From Euryarchaeota archaeon UBA124 (lineage in GTDB: Archaea > Thermoplasmatota > Poseidoniia > Poseidoniales > Poseidoniaceae), in assembly GCA_002502215.1 (NCBI GenBank), contig DAPT01000080.1, positions 1 through 23,777 of the forward strand: 23,777 bases of DNA, in the 5' to 3' direction. Shown here one piece after another: positions 1-9,100 of the stretch (its first letter is position 1; each line of letters starts with the position of its first letter). The notes below the pieces were generated by a model. The model worked only from the letters and a program-made list of their open reading frames with translations, was not told the DNA's origin and made no database searches. The translations under genes and the position numbers were made by a program.

Positions 1-871
1 CAATGTGCTCATTCATCTGGACGTCGGTTGGCGTTCTTCGGGGCGCTCTCCTTCTGTGACTCAGAACAATCTCACCATTTGGCATTTCCATGGTGTCGGT
101 GAGCAACCAAACGTGGCGTTCTCGAACCTCTTTCAGCGGTACACAAAGAGCCATCCAAGCCATGGTTAGGTCCGAGAAACTCTTGACCGAACCTGACACA
201 ATGTTCCGGAAGAAAAGGACAAATGGAATGAGGATGAACAAGAACCCTCCCCAAATGAGTAAGCTCAATGACGGTGGTAAGTGAAGCACAGCCTCATCCA
301 TTGCAGATGTGTAGAAAACAGGGACAGAGCTCCACGACGGGAAAAGAAGCGTTACCCACATCAGGGCCTTCGCATCCGCACCCCCGTGGATAAATCGTAA
401 TCGCCATGCTAAATCAATGATCAAGATGGTGAACAACGCACCAACATACGACCACCACAAGGTGGCATCCGGCGATGCATCACCGACCAGAACATCAAGC
501 GGTGATGTCGATGCAAAACGGAAACCTGCAGCAATGATTCCGATGACGGACAAGAGATACCAAACCAGAACAATTTGATCCAGGCGGTTTCCTGCCCGAA
601 CATCTCGAAGAGTTGGACGTCCAACAACGGAACCACTCGCATACGCCAAAAGGGCGGATGCTGTTAACCAAACAGACCAATGTGGCTGTTGCATGAGAAG
701 GTCAAGGGTCCAGATGAAAACGATTGGTTTGGTCCAAACAATCCAATGCTCGTTAGAGACTTTACGTTCCTTGTGATCAAACCAAGCGGCCCAAGCCATG
801 CAAAGTATGAGGACGGCCATTCGAGCCCACCCGAGAATCAGGTCTGAATCGACATCCATTATCGGGTCCAT
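1..871 (-). CDS. A24-family (preflagellin/prepilin-type) aspartic peptidase, partial, C-terminus beyond left edge
   Basis: An open minus-strand frame covers the whole left end with no stop and encodes a hydrophobic multi-spanning protein. After a first membrane segment comes a cytoplasmic stretch reading WFDHKERKVSN, the right place and form for the first catalytic Asp of A24 peptidases (D-x-R-x-R-x-x-P-N-like). About 120 residues later RFIHGGADAKAL matches the G-x-G-D-x-K motif with the second Asp, with Ala replacing the third Gly. More membrane segments and a basic soluble region resembling the archaeal A24 C-terminal extension follow. Family knowledge: these membrane enzymes remove short signal peptides from archaellins and archaeal pilins. 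The start is uncertain: ATG at 871 is used, but ATG at 859 has a CTTTAAGG element about 27 bases upstream that would suit a leaderless start. It is divergent from the UPF0147 gene. Which pilin-like proteins it serves cannot be told from this window. Confidence 0.72.
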   Translation of the reverse strand, partial: MDPIMDVDSDLILGWARMAVLILCMAWAAWFDHKERKVSNEHWIVWTKPIVFIWTLDLLMQQPHWSVWLTASALLAYASGSVVGRPTLRDVRAGNRLDQIVLVWYLLSVIGIIAAGFRFASTSPLDVLVGDASPDATLWWSYVGALFTILIIDLAWRLRFIHGGADAKALMWVTLLFPSWSSVPVFYTSAMDEAVLHLPPSLSLLIWGGFLFILIPFVLFFRNIVSGSVKSFSDLTMAWMALCVPLKEVRERHVWLLTDTMEMPNGEIVLSHRRRAPRRTPTDVQMNEHI

Positions 872-939
872 GTCGCCAATGACCTTAAAGACGGCCCACC
901 ACAAGGTATTCTTATTGCGGATTCTGAGGAGTTGTTGTG

Positions 940-1206
940 ATGGACGTCGAAACAAGGCTAGAGCAAGTTGCTACCGTAATCAATCAAATTGATGACCCGA
1001 AGGTACCACGAAACATACGCAGGCAGGCGAAAGAGACCTGTGAAAATTGGTTGTTGAACAAAGCTAAGAAACTCGATGTTCGCATTGCTATGTCGCAATC
1101 AAAGTTGGAGGAACTCTACGAGGACCCGAACATTCCACCAGAATTTGGTACACTTATTCTAATGATCAATACTGAACTTGAAAAGATTCTGACTGACATT
1201 TTGTGA
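940..1206 (+). CDS. UPF0147 family protein
   Basis: An 88-residue, highly charged, helical protein. The core DDPKVPRNIRRQAKE followed by VRIAMSQSKLEEL and YEDPNIPPEFGT matches the archaeal UPF0147 family (typical V-P-R-N-I-R-R and D-P-N-M-P signatures), and the length is normal for it. The family is archaeal and of unknown function; nothing here adds a role. GAGGAG at 926-931 lies 8 bases before ATG 940 and 5 before an in-frame GTG at 937, so ATG is preferred. The gene is divergent from the A24 peptidase and its TGA stop directly abuts the stop codon of the convergent AI-2E-family gene. Confidence 0.85.
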   Translation: MDVETRLEQVATVINQIDDPKVPRNIRRQAKETCENWLLNKAKKLDVRIAMSQSKLEELYEDPNIPPEFGTLILMINTELEKILTDIL

Positions 1207-2634
1207 TTATTCTTCTTCATCGAGAAGGTCGTACATCGATTGAAGCACAACTCTGTTGGATTTCTTAAGTCGACCAGATTCGATATCGATGTTGTTGAGT
1301 TGCAAGAAATACGAATCATCATCGTACAACAATGCTGCGTCTTTGATGTATGCATACTGTTCTTGCGTCATTCTATTTCGCTTCAGAGAGCGCTCAATTG
1401 CATGTTTGGCTGCAGTCTTGGCCATTTCTCGATCACTTAAGCCAAGAATCCGTTGGAGATCTTCCAATGAACGGCTTTCATGACTGCTGATTCTTCCATC
1501 CTTCATTGCATCTCTCCAAGCCTCGTCAATCGATGGCGCACGCTCTGCAAGTAGGATAGCGATTGGACGAGTAGGTTCGATGTTCTCAAGAATGATCTTG
1601 AAGATGACCGTAAACGGTACAACGAGAACCATCCCGAGGATTCCCCAAACCCAGTAGGAATAGGCTGTTGTCAAAAGAAGCAATACAGGGGAAATATCCA
1701 ATGCTCTGCCAGCCCATTTGGTTTCGATGATGCTGCCCCAGAGTTGTTGGTTCGAAACCAAGAGAATCAACAGCACAAACCACGCAACGGGCGAGAGCGT
1801 AACAAATCCAAGAATCAAAGGAGGAATCGTTGCTATCAGCGAACCGATGTATGGGACATAGTTCAGAATAAACGTCAGCAGTGCCCAAGTGAACCACAGG
1901 TCAATGCCAAACGCAAACAGAATAATCCCTGCAATTCCAGCAGTACCTAAACCAACACCTGTTTTGACAACGACGTAGGTGTTAATGCTCTCTTGAATTT
2001 GAATTTGCATGTCTTGGACCCGTCCAGAGACACCACCTGGCCAAGCACGTTCAATTCGTCCAGGCAGGAAGCTCGCTTCAAAAATAATGAAGATGAGGAA
2101 AAATGTCACAGTAAGACCCATCGCGAGAAGCCCACCAACACTCGAAACAACACCTCCGGCAAGGTCTGCAATACCGGAATCGTCGGACAGAAGCCCCATC
2201 TCGGCCAAATCCTCTGTGAACGTGCCGTTGGACGAATTCAACGATTCCGTGATCGAGGAACCGATGACAGGAGTGGCTTTGATTTGGTCCCAGCGTTTGT
2301 CCAATTTATCATTGTACTGTTTGATTCGTTCTTCGTCATCTGCTAGCTCACTGACTTGATCGAATGCGAGATACCCTGATGCAATGATCACGAGGAAGGT
2401 GGAGAGCAGCATTGTGAGATAAGACAGCCCAATCGGAAATCCGTTTTTCGAGAGGTAATCAGAACCTGGTTTAAGTACAAAATAAATACCAAGTGCGATG
2501 AAAAACGGTTGGAAGATGCCTTTTAGCTCAATCATCCAAATTGTTAGGAGTGTCAAGAGAATCGCTGCAAACGCCAGTGCTCCCAATCGCCTGTGAAAGG
2601 TCTCGTTGTCAAACACAGACCCTCCTCCGACCAT
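1207..2634 (-). CDS. AI-2E family transporter (PF01594-type membrane protein) with helical C-terminal extension
   Basis: A 475-residue membrane protein. Two membrane segments at about 17-55 and one at 68-90 precede a polar region (92-155), then a segment at 165-187 and a cluster of segments from about 222 to 350. NYVPYIGSLIATIPP at about 258-272 is the hallmark signature of the AI-2E/PerM-type family. Despite the name, characterised members include export permeases and ion antiporters, so the substrate is open. Residues about 365-475 form a soluble, mostly helical tail with an A-x-x-D-G-x-I-S-x-x-E pattern and an L-G-L-S motif, reminiscent of TerB-like or calcium-binding-type helical domains, ending in an acidic EEE; this tail is not part of the core family. 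ATG 2634 is preceded by GAGAGG a few bases upstream. The gene follows the MFS gene by 30 bases and is probably co-transcribed with it. Confidence 0.85.
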   Translation of the reverse strand: MVGGGSVFDNETFHRRLGALAFAAILLTLLTIWMIELKGIFQPFFIALGIYFVLKPGSDYLSKNGFPIGLSYLTMLLSTFLVIIASGYLAFDQVSELADDEERIKQYNDKLDKRWDQIKATPVIGSSITESLNSSNGTFTEDLAEMGLLSDDSGIADLAGGVVSSVGGLLAMGLTVTFFLIFIIFEASFLPGRIERAWPGGVSGRVQDMQIQIQESINTYVVVKTGVGLGTAGIAGIILFAFGIDLWFTWALLTFILNYVPYIGSLIATIPPLILGFVTLSPVAWFVLLILLVSNQQLWGSIIETKWAGRALDISPVLLLLTTAYSYWVWGILGMVLVVPFTVIFKIILENIEPTRPIAILLAERAPSIDEAWRDAMKDGRISSHESRSLEDLQRILGLSDREMAKTAAKHAIERSLKRNRMTQEQYAYIKDAALLYDDDSYFLQLNNIDIESGRLKKSNRVVLQSMYDLLDEEE

Positions 2635-2664
2635 ACAGTCCTCTCTTCGCCTCCACGTTTGAAT

Positions 2665-4011
2665 TTATTGTGGAACATTCTCTGGCTCTCTGGACTCAAC
2701 CTTGAAGGAGAGGAGGAATGCGAATATCATCAACAAACCGCAGATGTGGAAGGCGGTATGATAGTCAAAAAAGCCGTTTCGATCGACCGTGATGGTCCAA
2801 ACATATCCTCCTGTTAATGGTCCGAGAATACGTGCGAAGGATGAAAGAGACTCTTGCGAACCCATTACCGCACCCAATTCATAGTCTTCTTGTCGAGCCA
2901 AGGAAGTGAGAACTGTACTTGAAGACGGTTGAAACAACCCATTTCCAATGGCTATGCAGCCTGTGATCAGAATCATCCAAGCCCAGACAAAGTCAAGACT
3001 CGAGTAGGGAATAAGAACCAAACCGATTCCTGAAAGAACTGAACCAAATCGAAGGATGAAGAGCGAACCATATTTTCGAGTGAGAGGTCCGATAAGGCCA
3101 CCTTGGGTCACAATTCCCAGTATGCCAATGAGTGCAAATATTCGTCCGTTTTGTGCTTCACTAAATCCTAATCCACCTTGACTTGGATCCATTTGGGTGA
3201 ATAGAATGAAGACGGCATGCATCACTGTAAACCCGAACATGTACAGGAACGTAACCCACATGAGCGAACCGATGTTCTTTGTGGCAAGCATGTGCTTTAC
3301 GTTTGCACCGGTTCGTCTCATCGTGTCACCCCATGATTGCTTGGAACGCTTTGTTCTTGAGTCTGGATGAAGCGATTCCGGTAAATACTTGAATGCTAGA
3401 AGAAGTGAGAAAATCGATAGAACACTCGCCAGTATGCATGGAAGAAGATAGGGATTTGTTTCAAAGATGGTATCAGCAAAGACGCCCCAGCGTTCAGCAG
3501 GAGAGGAAAGTTCTCCGCCAAGGAACGGCCCTACCGTAAACCCTAGGCCGAATGCTGCACCGATAATCCCCATGCGAGATGCAAGTTGCTTTGGAGTACT
3601 AACGTCGCCAATGTAAGCACGGGCAACAGCAATGTTTCCATTGAACACACCGGCCATGAAACGAGCTGCAAGAGCCATCATCAATGTGTTGGCAAGACCA
3701 AAAACCGTGAAGAAAACCGTATTCCCTACAAGCCCAATCATAAGCACAGGTCGCCTTCCAATACGATCGCTTAAACTCCCCCATATTGGGGAAAAGAGAA
3801 ACTGTGCTGCAGAGTAGGAGGTCATAAGCAAACCGACCCAAAGACCAATTTCACTGATGTCCTGCTCTGTAGCCAAATCTTCAACGAGATAGGTGAGGAA
3901 CGGAATAACAATTCCAAATCCAATCATATCGATCATGGTGACGAGAAAGAGGATGAGCAAGGCTCCTTTTCCAGCATCCATCCCAGAAGATGGAACTGCT
4001 TTTTCATCCAT
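2665..4011 (-). CDS. MFS transporter, DHA1/tetracycline-efflux-like
   Basis: A 448-residue protein with about 12 hydrophobic segments. MIGFGIVIPFL in the first segment and GSLSDRIGRRPVL in the loop after segment 2 (MFS motif A, G-x-x-x-D-R-x-G-R-R) place it in the drug:H+ antiporter-1 group near TetA-like exporters. A GPFLGGELSS stretch at the end of segment 5 resembles the antiporter motif C region. It probably exports a small molecule by proton exchange; the substrate is unknown. ATG 4011 is used; a GTG at 4032 in the same frame would add seven residues and no ribosome site clearly decides. It lies downstream of lonB and 30 bases upstream of the AI-2E-family gene in the same direction, so an operon is likely but no functional link is evident. 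Confidence 0.85.
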   Translation of the reverse strand: MDEKAVPSSGMDAGKGALLILFLVTMIDMIGFGIVIPFLTYLVEDLATEQDISEIGLWVGLLMTSYSAAQFLFSPIWGSLSDRIGRRPVLMIGLVGNTVFFTVFGLANTLMMALAARFMAGVFNGNIAVARAYIGDVSTPKQLASRMGIIGAAFGLGFTVGPFLGGELSSPAERWGVFADTIFETNPYLLPCILASVLSIFSLLLAFKYLPESLHPDSRTKRSKQSWGDTMRRTGANVKHMLATKNIGSLMWVTFLYMFGFTVMHAVFILFTQMDPSQGGLGFSEAQNGRIFALIGILGIVTQGGLIGPLTRKYGSLFILRFGSVLSGIGLVLIPYSSLDFVWAWMILITGCIAIGNGLFQPSSSTVLTSLARQEDYELGAVMGSQESLSSFARILGPLTGGYVWTITVDRNGFFDYHTAFHICGLLMIFAFLLSFKVESREPENVPQ

Positions 4012-4060
4012 AAACCGGTGGAGGACATCCACTCTTTGAAGTCATGCTTCACACTGTGAT

Positions 4061-6097
4061 TCATATCGACGTTGTCGGTCCTGATAAATCGGGGGTCAAA
4101 CGGTCAATAACGGAACCGAGGCGTTCTACGAGGCTCTGCTTTTGATCGTGCGTGATGAGCGCATGCTGCATGACTTCGTCGAGTGTATCGACAGCAATGA
4201 CTTCAATGTGGCCCTCAAATTGTTCGTCGAGCAAAACATCTTGCATGTTTGAACGAGGTATGATGACGGTCTTGACTCCTGAGCGAGCAGCAGCTTCTAT
4301 TTTCGCTGTGACGCCACCGATTGGAAGAACTTCACCACGGACCGAAAGTGATCCGGTCATTGCGAGGTCTTGTCGGATTGGGATGTTTTCCAGAGCGGAG
4401 ATGATGGCGGTTGCAATCGTGATTGACGCTGAATCACCGTCAACACCGTGTGTATCGACGAATTGAATGTGGATGTCGTAGTCAGAGACATCTTTTCCAG
4501 TGAGTTTCTTAATGACAGCGCTAACATTCGTAACGCTTTCTTTCGCCAAGTCGCTTAGACCACCTGTTGCGTGTATCTTTCCGCCACCACCTTGCGAAGG
4601 AGTAACGAGGGCTTCAACAGGGAGCATAATTCCAGAGAAGTCCGATAGACCTGAATTTGCTCCAAGAACAGCAAGACCATTGACCCGACCGACCCTGTTC
4701 CCTGAGTTAACAATAAGAGCATAGTCAAGCCTTCGCTCAATCATTCGGTCAGCAACCTGCTGCTCCAATGGTTTGGCGATCGAGCGTGCTGCGAGAACGT
4801 GAGTATCCGTGACGAATGGGGCCCCATCTTCAGCAGCGAGGTCTCCCGCAATTCGAACAAGACCGCCAAGTTCACGGAGTCGTAGGGAAAGTTTCCCTCG
4901 ACGACCTGCTCGTCGCTGGGCTTCTCGAAGGATTAAGGATACACCCGATTTATCGAAGTGTGGAATCTCTCTGGTTGAACCCATGTCGCGCAAAACCTCT
5001 TGTGCAATGAATCGAATCAGACGCTTCCTGTTACGGTTGGTATCGGGCATCTCTGAGTTCACGTAGACCTCGTAGCCGTATCCTCGTATACGACTTCGAA
5101 GCGCTGGGTGCATACCTTGAATGGCATCAAGATTGCCCGCAGCGATGAGAATAAAGTCACAAGGAACCGGTTCTGTTTTGGTCAATGCACCTGAAGAGCG
5201 TTCCGAGCGACCTGAAATAGGAAAGGCCCGTTCCTGCATTGCAGTGAGCAATGCCTGCTGTTCTTCGAGACGAAGGAGATTGATTTCATCGATGTAGAGA
5301 ACTCCCTTGTTGGCTCGATGGATTGCGCCAGGTTCGACACGATCGTGAGCTGGAGTTTCCATACCACCGGATTGGAATGGATCGTGGCGTACATCGCCGA
5401 GGAGCGAACCGGAAAGGGTTGCTGTTGCATCAACAAACGGTGGACGTTCATCGATTTCGTGCTTGACCAGTACTTTCGGAATGCGGCCTTCGTCACCTGA
5501 ACCAAGTCGGCTGCGAATGAACATGTATCCAAACATCAGGAGAAACATACCAAACAAGAGAGTGAGTATGTCCCCGCTAGGGATTGCAACAATAACGAGC
5601 AAGAAGGCAACAGCACCGAAACCGATCAAAAGCATGCGTTGAGCCTTTTCTTTTTGCTCTCGAATAGCCTCTTTTTGGATGCGTACAATGCGATCAGCAC
5701 GTCCGGCAGGTACCGAACGGACACGAGGTTCGTTTTCGTCATCCTCGTTTGGATAAACGAGAACATCTTCCAAAGCATCTTGTGGCAATAAATCGGTCAT
5801 TGAGCGCGCCAGCATCGATTTGCCTGTTCCTGGGTCACCGATCATCAACATGTGACGACGCTGCTCGGCCGCCTTGCGGATTACAATCGATCCGGCTTCT
5901 TGTCCAATCACTTGATCGACGAGCCGATCGGGGATGGGTACATCTTCAGTTGTCTCGAATTTGACTTCCTCAATCCAGTTATCGATGCTCGACGATAGGA
6001 GCTCATCGCTGTCATTCGAAGGCTCAGGAGCCCATACCGTGACCATTTCAGAGTCATCTTCGGAGATGACATCTTCGATGGCTTCGTCGTCTGACAT
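4061..6097 (-). CDS. lonB: Archaeal Lon protease (LonB type), membrane-anchored
   Basis: A 678-residue ATP-dependent serine protease of the archaeal LonB class. An acidic N-terminal tail of about 50 residues precedes the AAA+ domain. Walker A is GDPGTGKS (87-94) and Walker B is GVLYIDE (265-271). Between them, as expected for LonB, two membrane segments (about 155-172 and 176-194) anchor the enzyme to the cytoplasmic membrane. The C-terminal protease domain has the archaeal D-G-D-S-A-S motif with catalytic Ser556 and Lys599 in GGVTAKIEAA, so the Ser-Lys dyad is intact. It degrades unfolded and regulatory proteins at the inner face of the membrane. It follows the large thioredoxin/CARDB surface protein by 60 bases and precedes the MFS gene by about 50. 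That 60-base gap holds GGGGAGGAGAG but at long spacing (about 10 or more bases), so its role in initiation is unclear. Confidence 0.95.
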   Translation of the reverse strand: MSDDEAIEDVISEDDSEMVTVWAPEPSNDSDELLSSSIDNWIEEVKFETTEDVPIPDRLVDQVIGQEAGSIVIRKAAEQRRHMLMIGDPGTGKSMLARSMTDLLPQDALEDVLVYPNEDDENEPRVRSVPAGRADRIVRIQKEAIREQKEKAQRMLLIGFGAVAFLLVIVAIPSGDILTLLFGMFLLMFGYMFIRSRLGSGDEGRIPKVLVKHEIDERPPFVDATATLSGSLLGDVRHDPFQSGGMETPAHDRVEPGAIHRANKGVLYIDEINLLRLEEQQALLTAMQERAFPISGRSERSSGALTKTEPVPCDFILIAAGNLDAIQGMHPALRSRIRGYGYEVYVNSEMPDTNRNRKRLIRFIAQEVLRDMGSTREIPHFDKSGVSLILREAQRRAGRRGKLSLRLRELGGLVRIAGDLAAEDGAPFVTDTHVLAARSIAKPLEQQVADRMIERRLDYALIVNSGNRVGRVNGLAVLGANSGLSDFSGIMLPVEALVTPSQGGGGKIHATGGLSDLAKESVTNVSAVIKKLTGKDVSDYDIHIQFVDTHGVDGDSASITIATAIISALENIPIRQDLAMTGSLSVRGEVLPIGGVTAKIEAAARSGVKTVIIPRSNMQDVLLDEQFEGHIEVIAVDTLDEVMQHALITHDQKQSLVERLGSVIDRLTPDLSGPTTSI

Positions 6098-6157
6098 AGT
6101 GTTTCCTCGCTCTCCTCCCCTTTAGGACTTTATCATAGCCCACGGGTTGTTGAGAAT

Positions 6158-9100
6158 TCACTGTTGCATCTGGTCCAGGTATTGCTGACCGTAGTATTGC
6201 CATTGCTCCATGGACCATCCAGCAGGCAAACCACCTGGTGGCAAAGGTGGTCCAGCGATTACAGGCTGCGGAACTGGAGCCGCAACAGGTTGAGGAGCAG
6301 GCGCCGCAATTGGTTGAGGCATCTGTTGCTGGAAGATTGGTGCAGCTCCGCCGTACATCGAGTTCGCAACCGAATCATGAATGGGAAGCGTATCCTGATT
6401 CCATGCTGCTTGGGTCTGGAAGACATCGTCATTTCGACCGCGTTGCATCATGAGACCAACGGCAAGGGCGACAAAGAGTACACCGACGACAATTCCGAGA
6501 ATGAGCATCCAATTCGTGTCAGCTGTTTCAGCTTCGGATGAAGATCCAGATTGGATTTGCTCCGTCGGACAGTCTGCGCGTGGGTCTTCACATGCCGTCG
6601 ATAATTGAGCACGCTTCTCTGTGAGAATTTCAGCAACTTGTTCTTTGTATGCATCATTGATGGCATCAGCAGATTCTGTTTCGAGTGTGTCGATTTCTTC
6701 AGCCAAACGGTCGATGTATTCTGTGAACATATCGTCGTCCATGTCAGCAGGGGCCGGCAGTTCTTCGAGGATGTCCCACTTCAGACTTGCAATGGTCTTG
6801 TAATCGTCGCCGTTGGTATCAACAGCCCTGACCGATAGTTGGTAGTAGTCTTTGTAGGTCGAACCAGACGGGCGGGCATACTGGTCTGGCATGAAAATGG
6901 AAGGGATGTTCAATTCAGTCGTCCATCCAACCATTGAACGTGTGATGTCAAGGTCTTCTTCGTACAAACCATCGCACGTACCGGTTTCTTCATTGCATAT
7001 GTTCCACGTGGTTTCGATAACCGTAAAGGTTGGTGCCTCATCGGTAAGGAAGATGTTTGCTGTCGGTATTTGGTCGATGTAGGTGTTCTCCATTTCGACG
7101 TAGATATGTCCACTTCCGTCGTCGCTCTTTACAACGTACAACGGATAGGAGTCGAAGACATCGACAGTGATTGTGTAGGTGTTGCTGTCGTATCGATCAA
7201 TGGTGTTCATGGTGACCGTGTGGAGGCCAGAGGTCTGGAAGTTGAGGGTCATGGTGCCATCGATTGGATTGTACTTTGCCGCACCTTGTTCATCCGATGA
7301 GACCGTGATGAAAGCTTCGTTCGCAGGGTTGTCAACGTCGGTGAGCAAAGCCATGAGGTTGATGACACGCTGGGTTCCAAGTTTGAGAGTGGTTTCTTCA
7401 AGGCCAGTCAAATCAAGTCGCGGTGCATCGTTAATTGGGTTGACCTTGGCCATAAGGGTCTGGTCAGAGAACTGTTCACCGTCACTTGCACGGATGGTAA
7501 CAGTAACCTCTCCGTTGACATCATCGTCAATTGTTTCGAAAACGATGTTTGTCAAATCAAGGTAGACATCAAAGACATCGCTGTTCGATGTCGCAACGAT
7601 TTCTAAGGACAAAGCGGATGCAGGGGCGGAATTGCCTTCGTCATCGGTATCGGTCAAGAACGGGAGCAAACTGAGAGTACCCATATTGCCTTCATCGATG
7701 ACTTGCGTTGGCAAGGCTTGCCATCGAGGTTGTCCGTTCTCGAGGACGTTGAATTGCAGTGTACCGTAAGGAAGCTGTCCCTGTGATGTGTAATCACCAC
7801 CATCGTCCATGAAGATTTCAATGCCCTGTTGTCCAAGAGGACATCCTTGGGTGGGGCTCCAGGCAAACAGAACTTCAACCTCGGTTGTTGTTGGGTGCCA
7901 TCCGACGAACGCTGCGTCACTGCTGGTAATGGACAAACCAGAAAGCGGGGTTTCTGGGTCCGAAATGATGCCTGTCATGTCGACCTTGGTCGAAATGTCG
8001 CATTGAACAGGACTTACCTGATTTGGAACAATCGATGGTGGTGCGTTCATCAAATCAAACACTTCGGTAGCCATTGACCACCCTGAGGTTTGCCCTCGTG
8101 CATCAACGGTTCGGGAACGAACGTCATACAGGCCAGCTGGCATGTCCATGGTTGGTAGAACAGAGTATTCACGTCCTTCGTTTGCAGAACCAGCATACAA
8201 GATGTTGTCACCACCGGTGACGACAGCCCCCGTCCATTGACCCATTCCAGATTTTGAAACCTCCACATCGAATGACATGGTATCAATGGTGTCGACATTG
8301 TCGTCGGCATCACCCTTTGCTAGGACGGTAAAGTACTGGCCGCGATTCACTTCTGAAGTCCCAATTACTTGAGGCGTCTTGGACGTTGGAGGACGGTCAT
8401 GGTCGAGTTCTGTGGTTGCCTGATTGTTGGATGTAACGCTTTCTCCACTGGTCGAAAGTTCGACGCCGAAGACGGTCTTCCATCCGTTTGAAGGAAGAAC
8501 ACTGGTGTCAAAGGAGGCTTGAGCAGCCATGGTTTGTGCCGCACCGCTTGTTGTGAGTGTGTTGATTTGGGTGCCTTGACCGATGTAGTTCTTGTTTCCG
8601 TTGATGACGTAATAGAAGTCGACCGATCCGCCGCTGTTGTAGTCAAGATCGCCCGTGTTTGCAACGGTCGCATCGAGGGTCACAACGTCGCCACGAACGT
8701 AGGATGCACCTGCCGGAGTCGAAGCCGTGAAGCTTGGAATCGAGAGATCCATCTTCGGACCCATGGTGGAGTCAATGGCGTGGTAGACGTGAGGGCTGGA
8801 GCCGCCGACCGAAACCGTGTTTCCGGCCATGAGCACGCCAACAACAATCGCTTTGCTTAGGCCGCCCGGAACGACTGCGGCTGGTACGCTTGTCCATGAG
8901 ACGGATTGTGAGGTTGCTGTAGGGGAAACACTGACGAAGGAGCTGCCAGAACCTGAGTTCTGCGATTTGTACGTATTGCCGTTTGTCAACCAAGCCATCC
9001 AGCAGTTGTAGCCATGCGGGATTCCTGAGGAGTAGGAATAACCTGTGCAATCTTTATCGACGAGAGCTGCATACAGTTTCATGTTGCCTGCAGCATTACC

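Noticed and set aside
1..900. Non-coding region with only short ORFs at the left end
   Set aside because: A continuous open minus-strand frame with A24 peptidase motifs runs through the whole stretch; it is a gene cut by the window edge.
1207..2634. Quorum-sensing function suggested by the AI-2E family name
   Set aside because: Family members with this name have varied transport roles, and no autoinducer-2 synthesis or sensing gene is present, so signalling is not supported.
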